The position numbers and the translations under genes were made by a program. A stretch of 64,000 bases of DNA, taken from assembly GCF_000719335.1 (NCBI RefSeq), contig NZ_JOGB01000023.1:1-64000 (forward strand), in the 5' to 3' direction. A model generated the notes under the pieces. The model saw nothing but the letters and a program-made list of their open reading frames with translations. It was not told the origin of the DNA and did no database searches. Origin of the DNA: Streptomyces sp. NRRL S-87 (lineage in GTDB: Bacteria; Actinomycetota; Actinomycetes; Streptomycetales; Streptomycetaceae). Below, one piece after another: positions 1 through 7,590 of the stretch. Position 1 is the first letter of the stretch, and each line of letters starts with the position of its first letter.

Positions 1-1
1 C

Positions 2-802
2 GCCCGGTCCGATGCCGGCGCCAAGGGGCCGGCGCAGTTCGTCGACGGCACCTGGGCCACGTACGGCCGCGACGATGACGGCAACGGCGAGAGCTCCCCG
101 TTCGACATCGGCGACGCTGTCATGGCTCAGGGCCGCTACATGTGCTCCCTCCTCGGCGACGCCAAGAAGTCCGGATACCCCGGCGACACCCGAGGCCTCG
201 CCCTCGCCGGCTACAACGCGGGCTGGGGCGCGGTCATCCGGTTCGGTGGCGTGCCACCGGCCACCTTCGCCGAAGGCCAGACCTACACCTACGTCCGCGT
301 CATCCTCGCCGACCTCATCCGCTTCCAGGGCACGGACTCCCTCGACGTCACCGGCCACGGCAGCGGCCCGGACGCCCTGCGCAGAGCTGCCGCGCGGATG
401 GGCACCCCCTACTCCTGGGGCGGCGGCGGCCCTGACGGCCCGAGCATCGGCTTCTGCGACGGCATCAACGGCTACCTCAACGGGAAGTGCTCCGCCTCGG
501 TGACGGTCGGCTTCGACTGCTCCAGCCTGGTGCAGTACGCCTACTGGCCCTCCACCCACCTGGCGCGCACAGCTGCCGCCCAGTACGGCCAGACTTCCGA
601 CCGTCCCATCGCCCGCAGCCAGCTCAAGGTCGGAGACCTGCTGTTCTGGTCCCACGGCGGGTCCGCCTCGATCTACCACGTCGCGATCTACGCGGGCGAC
701 GGCACCATCCTGCATGCCCCCAAGACCGGCCGCACCGTCACCGTCCAGTCCATCGACACCGCCATGCCCTCCTCCGACTACTACGGAGCCACCCGGCCCT
801 GA
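2..802 (+). CDS. Cell-wall hydrolase: lytic transglycosylase + NlpC/P60 peptidase (5' partial)
   Basis: The window opens inside this gene; 266 codons remain and the N-terminus is missing. The first ~100 residues are the end of a soluble lytic transglycosylase domain, with the family motifs GAKGPAQF and LALAGYNAGWGAV. The second half is an NlpC/P60 endopeptidase: nucleophile motif FDCSSLVQYAY, then VGDLLFW and the histidine stretch YHVAIYAG. Together the domains would cut glycan strands and stem peptides. Two-headed hydrolases of this type occur in actinobacterial conjugation clusters, where they open the wall for the mating channel; the neighbouring relaxase operon supports that role by inference. 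The gene converges on the mobilisation operon and ends just before a strong shared terminator. Confidence 0.9.
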   Translation, partial: ARSDAGAKGPAQFVDGTWATYGRDDDGNGESSPFDIGDAVMAQGRYMCSLLGDAKKSGYPGDTRGLALAGYNAGWGAVIRFGGVPPATFAEGQTYTYVRVILADLIRFQGTDSLDVTGHGSGPDALRRAAARMGTPYSWGGGGPDGPSIGFCDGINGYLNGKCSASVTVGFDCSSLVQYAYWPSTHLARTAAAQYGQTSDRPIARSQLKVGDLLFWSHGGSASIYHVAIYAGDGTILHAPKTGRTVTVQSIDTAMPSSDYYGATRP

Positions 803-824
803 CTCCCTCCACCCCTTAAAAGGG

Positions 825-860
825 GTGTGCCGCAGACCTCGAGAAAGGTCTGCGGCACAC
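825..860. terminator. Bidirectional hairpin terminator
   Basis: Perfect 14-bp stem (825-838 pairing with 847-860) with an 8-nt loop, placed between the convergent hydrolase gene and the 879-2021 gene. There is no long T-run, which is normal for Streptomyces. Confidence 0.8.
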
Positions 861-878
861 GGGCGCGGAGGGCGGAAT

Positions 879-2021
879 CTACTTCGCCTTGCCCTGCCTG
901 GCGGCCGGCCCGGTCTGCCGGTGCGCAGCCACCCCAGGCTCAGCCGGAGCCGTCCCCTTGACCGGCTGCGCCCTAGTAGGGCCCATCGTGGACGACTGCG
1001 ACCTGGCCGCGGCCGTAGACACCGTCTGCCGGGCCGCCGCCGGGGCCTCCCCCGGCGCGTGACGCAAAACCTGGGTCGTCGCCTGGAAGAGCCTTGTCCC
1101 AATCTGGCTCGGCGGGCCCTGCACCCAGGAAGTGTCCTTCGCCAGTCCGGCCAGGTGCTCGGAAACCGGCTTCCCCTCGCTCTCCATCTTCGCCATCCGT
1201 GCGGCGATCAACGGCCAGTGCTTCGCCGGGACCGCGAGGACGGTCTCCCGCACGTGATCGGGCAACGCGTCCTTGAGTATCTGCGCGTACCGGGCGCTCT
1301 CCTGGGGGGAGATCGACAGCTGTCGAAGGGCACGCGCCCGGTCGGTCAGGTCGAGATCCGGGGGGATGTCGAGCTCTTCGGTCAGCGGCCCGTACGACAG
1401 CAGCGCGTCCCGGCTCGTGGTCGGAGCCTCGCCGGCCGCGAGTACCTTCGCGACCGCCTGGTCGACGCCCAGCCCCTCATCGTGCGCGGAGGCGAGGATT
1501 CGTCGCACATCGACACCGCGCTCGTCCAGCCTCGCCATCGTCGCTGCGATGTCGGGCCACGTGGGCGAGGACAAGATCGCCTCCCGCACCGGCCCGGCGG
1601 GCAGGGTCTCGCGGAGCATCCGCTCCCACTCCCCCGTCCCCTCCTGCGCCACCCGCGCCTCGTTCGCGGCGACCTGGTCCCGCACGGTCACCGCGATCTC
1701 GCCGACTCTGGGCAGCAGCTGCTCCAAGTCCACCCCGGCCCTCTTCAGCGCCATGAGCTGCTGCGCCAACAGCGGCCAGTCCGCGCCGGCTGTCAGGGCC
1801 ACGGAGATGTCCGCGGGGAGCAGGTCCTTGAGCTCCGCATTCGCGTCCTCCTTCGCCTGCTCGGCGGCCGGCAGCTCCTCCTCGGCCCCCCTCCTCTGCC
1901 GCTGCTGGTGCCGCCGCACGGCGTCCGCGATAGCCATGACCAGACGCACCGACATGACAGCGGTCTGCACCGCCTCGCCCGCCGATTCGGCGAACGGCTC
2001 CCCCTGAGCGGGTGTAGCCAC
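879..2021 (-). CDS. Protein with repeats shared with the relaxase C-terminus, last gene of the mobilisation operon
   Basis: A 380-residue protein of no family I recognise. It contains three copies of a ~40-residue helical module, at about residues 67-105, 139-180 and 252-295, with the pattern LP..(V)...VL..P.WP.IAA.MA..E..G.....LA. The same module occurs once near the C-terminus of the relaxase encoded just upstream. The N-terminal 40 residues are a hydrophobic/basic helix followed by Q/R-rich sequence; the last 60 residues are Ala/Thr/Gln-rich and probably disordered. It lies 15 bp after the relaxase stop, so it is almost certainly co-transcribed with mobC and the relaxase gene. A relaxosome-accessory role is an inference from position and the shared module only. 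Confidence 0.85.
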   Translation of the reverse strand: MATPAQGEPFAESAGEAVQTAVMSVRLVMAIADAVRRHQQRQRRGAEEELPAAEQAKEDANAELKDLLPADISVALTAGADWPLLAQQLMALKRAGVDLEQLLPRVGEIAVTVRDQVAANEARVAQEGTGEWERMLRETLPAGPVREAILSSPTWPDIAATMARLDERGVDVRRILASAHDEGLGVDQAVAKVLAAGEAPTTSRDALLSYGPLTEELDIPPDLDLTDRARALRQLSISPQESARYAQILKDALPDHVRETVLAVPAKHWPLIAARMAKMESEGKPVSEHLAGLAKDTSWVQGPPSQIGTRLFQATTQVLRHAPGEAPAAARQTVSTAAARSQSSTMGPTRAQPVKGTAPAEPGVAAHRQTGPAARQGKAK

Positions 2022-2036
2022 GTGCTCTCCCCTCGG

Positions 2037-3806
2037 TTAGCGGGTCCGCCTCGGACCCTTGCCCTGCTCGTCGCCGGGCCTGCGCTTCGGGGCAGGTGCT
2101 ACCCCCTTGCGCGTAGGCGCCGGGCTCCTCCCCATACCGCCGGCCCCGGCTGTCGACGACGAGCTCGAACCGGGGGCGACCGCGGCCGTACCGCGCTGCG
2201 CCCGCCACCCGTCCAGTCGCCATGTAAGCACCTCAGCGACCGACTCCGCAGAGGACAACTCCCTTCTCCTGGCCACCGTTGCCAGCACATCGGCGGGGTC
2301 TTCGCCTGCCCGCTCGACCTCCGCCAGACGGGCCCGCAGCGTGGGCCACGCCGGATCGGCCAGCACGGCCTGCGCATGCTCGGGCAAGGCTTCCTGGACG
2401 ACACCGGCCATCAGCCGCTCACCCGGTGCCGCAGCCTTGCGCTGCCCGGCCACGGGCCGCGCGCCGGTGCGATTGGGGCGAGGCCGGTACTCACGAGCCG
2501 CGCTCGCACCGGCGGTCACCTCCACTGCCTCATGCAGAAGCCGACCGGCCCGCCCGGAGGCCTGGGCCTGCGCGCGATGCTCCTGCGCGTCGTGCCAGCG
2601 GCCGGCCGCCTCCACGGCCTGGACCAAGGCCAGCAAAAACCCCAGCGCGGCCGCCGCATCGTTGCGTCCGACGGCGGCAGCCGACTGCGAAAGGATCTGG
2701 GCCGACTCCCGGTAGAGCCTGCGCGACTGCCCTTCCAGGGCACGGTCACCAGGGGCCCGCGATGCCCTCTCGAATTCCATGGCGGCATCCTTGATCTGGT
2801 TGCGCACCAGCCGCGGTGACACCACCGCTACGACCACGATGAGGTCTCCGAGAGCAGACACATCCCCCGCCCCCTGGTGCAGTCCCTCGGCACCAAGAGC
2901 TTCGGCAGCCGCTCGCACCTTCTGCTCGGCCACCTGCCACGCCTCCGCCGGCGAAACGCGGGGCGCCGGAACCGCTGCGCTCCAGCGCTCGCGTACGCGG
3001 GGAAGTGACAGGTCCGGGGCCAGCCGGGCACCGGAGAACCAGATCGGTTGCTGCTCAATGTTGCGGTCGCCGGGTAGCGCGACGGAGTAGCCGGTCAGCT
3101 TGCCGTCTGCTGCAATCCGTTGCTTCACCCGAAGGCCCGCCGCGGCCAGCCGCTCGAAGAAGTCGGCGTCACCGGAAGCCGCCGCGGCCGCCTCGCGCAC
3201 CAACCGCTGGAGAGTTGCCCGAGGCGCCTCGCTCAGCCCTCGCCGAGCAGCCTTCTCCTGCTCGCCGGACTTCTGCCAGCGCCCGGCCGTCTTGTCTCCG
3301 TGCTTGAGTCGGCGCAGCCCGAACTTCACCTCGAAGGCACGCGCCGACGCCTGCATCTTGACGATGTCCTGCCGCAGATTCGGCTGCCGTCCATCCTCGC
3401 GGACCTTCGTCGCGACGAGGTGGATGTGGTCGTCGGCGTGCCGCACCGCAACCCACCGGCAGCCCTCGTCATCGTCGTGTTCGGCGATGCCGGCGGCGTG
3501 CATGATCTCCGCTGCGACCTCGGCCCATTCCTCGTCGCTGAGGATGCGGTCTTCAGGGTCGTTGCGCACTGCCACGTGGTAGACGTGCAATTTCGGCTTC
3601 TTCCCCCTCATCGCGAACACGGGTGCGTCCAAGAGAAGTGCAAGGTCCGAGATCGTCATGTCGGGCGACCGAGCCGGGTCGTCGATGTAGGGGTCCCAGG
3701 CGGCAACCATGTGTGGGTTGGTGTGTTCGTCGCGCCGACCGGGACCGTAGAGGTAGTGGAGCAGGCCGTAGGTGTCGCTTCCCTCGTCGAGCTTCTGCGG
3801 GATCAC
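2037..3806 (-). CDS. Relaxase / mobilisation nuclease
   Basis: 589 residues. The N-terminal domain carries the relaxase metal-binding motif HADDHIHLV (histidines at about 123, 127 and 129) preceded by a conserved WVAVR strand. Candidate nucleophile tyrosines lie in the first 20 residues (Y13, Y18, Y20). This enzyme class nicks one strand at oriT, stays linked to the 5' end and leads it into the recipient. After ~residue 200 there is a long Ala/Arg-rich helical region ending in one copy of the LP..WP repeat found three times in the next gene. The start overlaps the mobC stop by 4 bp (ATGA), indicating translational coupling. A candidate oriT lies upstream of mobC. The exact MOB class is not decided here; the HxxxHxH spacing and the nic-like sequence favour the MOB-P/Q superfamily. 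Confidence 0.88.
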   Translation of the reverse strand: MIPQKLDEGSDTYGLLHYLYGPGRRDEHTNPHMVAAWDPYIDDPARSPDMTISDLALLLDAPVFAMRGKKPKLHVYHVAVRNDPEDRILSDEEWAEVAAEIMHAAGIAEHDDDEGCRWVAVRHADDHIHLVATKVREDGRQPNLRQDIVKMQASARAFEVKFGLRRLKHGDKTAGRWQKSGEQEKAARRGLSEAPRATLQRLVREAAAAASGDADFFERLAAAGLRVKQRIAADGKLTGYSVALPGDRNIEQQPIWFSGARLAPDLSLPRVRERWSAAVPAPRVSPAEAWQVAEQKVRAAAEALGAEGLHQGAGDVSALGDLIVVVAVVSPRLVRNQIKDAAMEFERASRAPGDRALEGQSRRLYRESAQILSQSAAAVGRNDAAAALGFLLALVQAVEAAGRWHDAQEHRAQAQASGRAGRLLHEAVEVTAGASAAREYRPRPNRTGARPVAGQRKAAAPGERLMAGVVQEALPEHAQAVLADPAWPTLRARLAEVERAGEDPADVLATVARRRELSSAESVAEVLTWRLDGWRAQRGTAAVAPGSSSSSTAGAGGMGRSPAPTRKGVAPAPKRRPGDEQGKGPRRTR

Positions 3807-4237
3807 GTCCTGTCCCTCCTCTCCCGCATCAATTGCAGGGTGGCCTCGTCCAGGCGCCGGATGGCAGTCACCAGGGCCCGGTGGACGGAGGTCATCTCCT
3901 CGTCCGTCACCTCGCCATCCGAGTTCAGCACCTTCGCGATCTGGTTGTAGTTGACCCCGATTCTCTTGAGCTGCCTGCGGGCCTCGATCAGCTCTGCAAT
4001 GAGTGCTCTCTGACTGGAAGGCAGCGGCACGACAATCTCTTCTGCAACTTCCACGGAGAGGCGTCCGATCCAGGACGCTGTGGCTTGACGCGCGCGTTCG
4101 GCGGCAGCCTTCACGAGGTCATGCTCGTCATCGTTGAACGAGACTTTGATACGTGTCTCGCGAGCGCCGCCGGCCTCGCGCTCGCGTCTGCGCGAAGCGC
4201 GGCGTGCAGGTGTCTCATCCGCTGCTGGCTCTGCCAT
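3803..4237 (-). CDS. mobC: MobC-like relaxosome accessory protein
   Basis: 144 residues. The protein opens with an Arg-rich tail, then a ribbon-helix-helix-like stretch (RIKVSFNDDEHDLVKAAAER), then a helical region with the signature LKRIGVNYNQIAKVLNS that is diagnostic of the MobC family. MobC proteins bind next to nic, help melt oriT and recruit the relaxase. The order mobC-relaxase with a 4-bp overlap is the usual one. The gene starts only ~55 bp from the first inverted repeat of the candidate oriT, so the operon promoter probably lies within or next to oriT and may be repressed by the relaxosome. Confidence 0.85.
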   Translation of the reverse strand: MAEPAADETPARRASRRREREAGGARETRIKVSFNDDEHDLVKAAAERARQATASWIGRLSVEVAEEIVVPLPSSQRALIAELIEARRQLKRIGVNYNQIAKVLNSDGEVTDEEMTSVHRALVTAIRRLDEATLQLMRERRDRT

Positions 4238-4291
4238 GGCAGCCCCCTCCGGGGTTCCCGGTCCGTGCTCGGACCAATGATCACCAGCCGT

Positions 4292-4360
4292 CCACCCTAC
4301 TGAAGAGGGTGGCCGGCGATCCGCTTACTGGGCCCAGTAAGCACTATCTTGCTACCGGTG
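4292..4360 (+). other. Candidate origin of transfer (oriT)
   Basis: In the 242 bp between mobC and the rightward gene at 4480 there is a stem-loop with 7-bp arms (4292-4298 and 4306-4312), then a perfect 20-bp palindrome GCTTACTGGGCCCAGTAAGC (4323-4342), then CTATCTTGCTA. TATCTTGC at 4345-4352 differs at one position from the IncP-type nic core TATCCTGC, and it lies just 3' of the inverted repeat as in RP4. If the analogy holds, the cut is between 4351 and 4352 on the + strand. Position beside mobC and the relaxase gene fits. No experiment is implied; this is pattern matching. Confidence 0.6.
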
Positions 4361-4446
4361 GCTGAGGTAGGCCTTCGAGTTGCGAATTGCATCGTGGCTG
4401 AGCATCAAATGCCCTCCAAACTGCGCTGATTGCGGTGATCCACACG

Positions 4447-4473
4447 TTGCCGGCGCCATGGCGTGCGTACGAT
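4447..4473 (+). promoter_or_regulatory. Promoter of a leaderless transcript
   Basis: TACGAT at 4468-4473 is followed by exactly 6 nt and then the ATG at 4480, the spacing expected when transcription starts on the start codon. A weak -35 (TTGCCG, 4447-4452) lies 15 bp upstream. The same TACGAT-N6-start arrangement recurs at 59573 and 62789. Confidence 0.55.
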
Positions 4474-4479
4474 GCGGCC

Positions 4480-4851
4480 ATGTCTGCATACGAGATCCTG
4501 CGCAAGATGGAAGCGATTCAAGCGCTCCGTGCGGAGGCGATCCAGCCTCTGGCGGAGATCCAGGGACAGCGCGCCGACCTGCTCCGGCAGCTGGCTGAGC
4601 TCGACGAGCCGTACGGCAACGCATATGCGGCCGCGGAGGCCGCGGGGTGGACCGCGGAGGAGCTGTCGGCCATCGGCGCCGAGGAGCCGGTGAAGCGCCC
4701 GAAGGGCCGTCCGCGCGGCCGCCGTGCGAACCCGAGGAAGTCCGCTGGGGAGTCGGCCCCGGCTGTCCCCGAGGCGCTCTCGCCGGCGGTGGTCCCCACA
4801 CAGGGCAGCACAGGGGGTACTGCTCCGGTCGGAGCCACCTACTCCAGCTGA
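4480..4851 (+). CDS. Small protein with AT-hook-like motif
   Basis: 123 residues, beginning MSAYEILRKMEAIQALR. The first 65 residues form an amphipathic helix, likely coiled. A basic patch follows, KRPKGRPRGRRANPRK, whose GRPRGR core matches an AT-hook, so minor-groove DNA binding is plausible. The tail is Ala/Ser/Pro-rich. An in-frame ATG exists at 4435, but the start at 4480 is preferred because a -10 element lies exactly 6 nt before it, pointing to a leaderless message. It is divergent from mobC across the candidate oriT, so it may be a regulator or an oriT-associated protein (inference). Confidence 0.7.
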   Translation: MSAYEILRKMEAIQALRAEAIQPLAEIQGQRADLLRQLAELDEPYGNAYAAAEAAGWTAEELSAIGAEEPVKRPKGRPRGRRANPRKSAGESAPAVPEALSPAVVPTQGSTGGTAPVGATYSS

Positions 4852-4864
4852 GGGAAGCGAGCAG

Positions 4865-4898
4865 GCAGAAGGGCCCCGCCGAGGCGGGGCCCTTCTGC
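4865..4898. terminator. Strong bidirectional terminator
   Basis: Perfect 16-bp stem (4865-4880 with 4883-4898) with a 2-nt spacer, between the convergent genes 4480-4851 and 4915-6636. Confidence 0.85.
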
Positions 4899-4914
4899 GT
4901 TCGTGGTCGTCCGG

Positions 4915-6636
4915 TCAGGCAACGTGGACCGTGGTGGCGGGTGACGCCGGGGTGCGCGGGGCGAACAGCTTGCGCAGGAGCTTCGTGTCGTCGGCCTCGC
5001 CGAACAGGTACATCTGCTCGGCCTGCGTGTTCCGCGCCACGGTCCCCCGAGCAGTGACGCCGTGCTTGTGCGCGCCAAGCTGATACAGCTTGGCCTGGTA
5101 GGCCGTGACCGGCGCGTACCAGTCCTCGCCCTGAACGGCGGCGGAGACGGCCGCGCCCATGAACGGGGAGACGGCATCGGCGATCATCTGCGCGATATTC
5201 CGGGTGCCCTTCGCGCCCACGCGGGCCGGGATGTAGGTCCACGGGTAGTCGCGGCGGAAGCCTACGAGCACGCCGAGGTCCGGCAGGGAGACGGCGGCCT
5301 TCCCCTCGCCCTGGGGGACGCTCGCCGGGCGGAACTTGACCCCGTACCAGGGTGCGGTGACGCACTGCCCGACGGTGTTGAGGCGGAAGGATCCGCCGCC
5401 CATCGCCTTGCCGGTGGCGGGGTCCACCTTGCGCTTGCCGCGGGTGTCGGCCCACCAGTCCTCGGGGAGGTTCAGCGCGGCGGCGACGGTCACCGTCGGC
5501 AGGGCGGGGCGGCCCTGGTAGGGCTCGATGCGGCTGCTGAGTTCCGGCGTCCAGTCCGGGAGCTTGCCCGTCTTCGTCAGGACGTGCGCCCACATTTCCC
5601 GGGCCGCCGTCTCGCCGTTGCCGTGCTCGGCGTAGCGGGGCTTGTCGTACCGGGTGGCGACCATCCAGGCGCGCTCGCGGTGGGTGGCCGCGCCGTAGTG
5701 GGCGGCGTCGGCGATCTGCCACGAGCACCATGCCCATCCGAAGCCTTCGACGCTGGTGATCTCGGACTGAATCGCCTCGGCGAGGGCCGGTGTCTGCTTC
5801 AGCAGGTTGGCGGACTGCTCCATGGTGATGGAGACCAGCGGGGCGCCGATCTGTACCAGGCACATCGGCCAGATGAGCATCTCGGCCATGAGGGCGGTCC
5901 GCTCGTCGGAGACGACGGAGGCGGCCCACTCGCGGAACGCGGCGGGGGTCATGCAGGGGGGTAGGTGTCCGCCGCCGCAGAGCTCCCCGTAGCTGTCGGC
6001 GTCGGGGTGGTCCTCCATGCCGTCGATGACGTCGCCGAAGTAGTGGTGCGGGCCGCCGTAGAGCGAGCAGAGGTCGTCGACGTCGAGGAAGCCGAAGGCC
6101 TCGCCGGCCTGCCACATGATCGACTGGAGTTCGGCGATCTCGTCGGAGTTCCACCCAGCGCGCTTGCCCGCATCGCTGAGGGTCTGGCACGGCGGGGAGC
6201 CGTGGAAGCGGTGGGTGTAGCGAAGGGCAGGGTGGCGAGGGTCGAGCGTGCGGACGTCGGCCTGGACAACCCAGTGCCCGGCGGCCCGGGCCGTCGCGGC
6301 GGCGTCCCGGTTCCACTCGATCAGGACCCAGTCGCCGCCATCGTCGACCAGGCCGCGGCCGGTGGACATGCCGCCCGGGCCACCGAAGATTTCCACGCCG
6401 CGCTCGGGCTCGCCCTCCTGCCAGTCCTTCGCCCAGCGCGGCGGGTACGGTGCCGCGAAAGCGGTGCACTCCTGGCAGTCCGCGCAGGCCGTACCGGTGC
6501 CGCAGACGATGCAGTCGGTGTCGCACGTCCAGCCGTCCCAGTCGAGCGTTGCCGGTCGGAAGCCGTTCGCGTACGGGCGCCCTTCCTCGTCCGTCGCCGG
6601 GCTCGTGCTCTCGTTGTGCACGGGGGTGTCTGCCAT
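4915..6636 (-). CDS. DNA cytosine-5 methyltransferase
   Basis: 573 residues. Motif I is EIFGGPGGMSTG (S-adenosylmethionine binding); motif IV is GSPPCQ with the catalytic Cys at about residue 150; a motif VIII-like THRERAWMV follows. It would methylate C5 of cytosine in a specific sequence. The first 60 residues hold six closely spaced cysteines (about C38, C42, C45, C51, C54, C57), probably a zinc module fused in front of the catalytic domain. The start at 6636 is chosen over the upstream in-frame start because of the GAGGGA ribosome site 7 nt before it. No restriction endonuclease is visible beside it, so self-protection against host or recipient restriction is a reasonable role (inference). 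Its promoter and leader match those of the next two leftward units. Confidence 0.88.
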   Translation of the reverse strand: MADTPVHNESTSPATDEEGRPYANGFRPATLDWDGWTCDTDCIVCGTGTACADCQECTAFAAPYPPRWAKDWQEGEPERGVEIFGGPGGMSTGRGLVDDGGDWVLIEWNRDAAATARAAGHWVVQADVRTLDPRHPALRYTHRFHGSPPCQTLSDAGKRAGWNSDEIAELQSIMWQAGEAFGFLDVDDLCSLYGGPHHYFGDVIDGMEDHPDADSYGELCGGGHLPPCMTPAAFREWAASVVSDERTALMAEMLIWPMCLVQIGAPLVSITMEQSANLLKQTPALAEAIQSEITSVEGFGWAWCSWQIADAAHYGAATHRERAWMVATRYDKPRYAEHGNGETAAREMWAHVLTKTGKLPDWTPELSSRIEPYQGRPALPTVTVAAALNLPEDWWADTRGKRKVDPATGKAMGGGSFRLNTVGQCVTAPWYGVKFRPASVPQGEGKAAVSLPDLGVLVGFRRDYPWTYIPARVGAKGTRNIAQMIADAVSPFMGAAVSAAVQGEDWYAPVTAYQAKLYQLGAHKHGVTARGTVARNTQAEQMYLFGEADDTKLLRKLFAPRTPASPATTVHVA

Positions 6637-6651
6637 GCCCTGTCCCTCGGA

Positions 6652-6754
6652 TGGTTGAGGTGATTCGGTGTGGCCCTGGGGCCGGGGTGTTGGTCTGGGA
6701 TTCCCGCCCCATTCCGACGTGTACAATACTCTCAAGTTTTACGTGATGGGTCAA
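6652..6754 (-). promoter_or_regulatory. Promoter and repeated leader, copy A (methyltransferase unit)
   Basis: On the - strand TTGACC (6754-6749), a 17-bp spacer and GAGTAT (6731-6726) form a canonical promoter. The transcript would begin with the repeated leader: GGGGCGGGAATCCC (6710-6697) and CACCGAA..ACCTCAACC (about 6670-6652). The -10 region is embedded in AAAACTTGAGAGTATTG, shared with copies at 8829-8857 and 12439-12467. Confidence 0.75.
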
Positions 6755-6775
6755 GCCTAAAGGGCCTGCTCAACG

Positions 6776-7131
6776 CACATTTGAGGTCACGTCAGGCTGT
6801 GGTCGACTGCCGGCCCCGGTCCACATCGCGGCAGCGGCTGCCCGCCAGCACCCATCGCGTCAGGGTGCGGTCGCCTCACGCACCTTCGGCTGCGACGGCG
6901 TGGGTACGGTGCGCGCCCAACTCCAGCCCGGTGGACGGTGTCCGGGTGGCCACCCAGCGCCCTCCCTCTCGCCGCCGGCACTCTTTGGGGTGCCCAGCGC
7001 GCCCGCGGTCGCGGTACCAGCTGGCCACGCGTGCCCTGTGACGGTAGGCGCCCTAGGTGCCACCGTCAGCTCGGCAACCGGCGGTGGGCGGCGGGGCCGG
7101 TCGACCTGCGCCGCCTCGCCGCCGTACACGC
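6776..7131. other. Intergenic stretch without a supported gene
   Basis: About 355 bp between the methyltransferase promoter and the stop of the DUF6248-like frame. Open frames here have poor codon-position bias; no convincing hairpin, repeat or RNA gene was seen. Confidence 0.4.
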
Positions 7132-7590
7132 TCAAAAAAGGGCGCCCTGGGCCAGGTTCGCGTCCGCGGGACGACGGGACGCGCTCACCGGCGCAGCATC
7201 GACGGGGGCGGGCTCCGGCCTCGGTGCGGATGTTGGATTCCTGTCGGGCGCGGGCCCGTCCTTCGGGCAGGTGCAGCGGCACCACCAGACGCACGGCGCG
7301 TCGTCGGCGCGGGGGATGAGCCGGGCGACGGTCCTGCCCGTGGGGCCGTACACCGAGTCGATGTTGTCGTCCACGTCGGGGCCACCCTTCTGCCGGTGGA
7401 CGCACAGGTCACATCGGTGCGAGAGGCAGTTCCAGCAGACTCCGCGTTCGCACATGGACCACCGGTAGAAGCCCCACGGGTACTTGCTCTCGATGGGCTG
7501 GAAGTGGCTGGGCCACGCGTGCTCGCGCACCCACTCCCCCTCGGCTTCGGGCATCGGGGACGCGTTGGGCACCGGGTCGACCAGGCCCAT
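7132..7590 (-). CDS. DUF6248-family cysteine-rich protein
   Basis: 152 residues from the ATG at 7590. It matches the Streptomyces DUF6248 family pattern: VPNASPMPEAEGEWVREHAW, then RWSMCERGVCWNCLSHRCDL, CVHRQKGGPDVDDN and WWCRCTCPKDGPAP. The nine or so cysteines probably bind metal; the function is unknown. The same reading frame is clearly coding for ~100 bp upstream of this ATG (TPREREVVRDVPLLNFQGAL, good codon bias), with no stop between it and the end of the preceding gene. It may therefore really be the C-terminal part of a longer protein, now out of frame with its front half (7409-8743). Confidence 0.75.
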   Translation of the reverse strand: MGLVDPVPNASPMPEAEGEWVREHAWPSHFQPIESKYPWGFYRWSMCERGVCWNCLSHRCDLCVHRQKGGPDVDDNIDSVYGPTGRTVARLIPRADDAPCVWWCRCTCPKDGPAPDRNPTSAPRPEPAPVDAAPVSASRRPADANLAQGALF

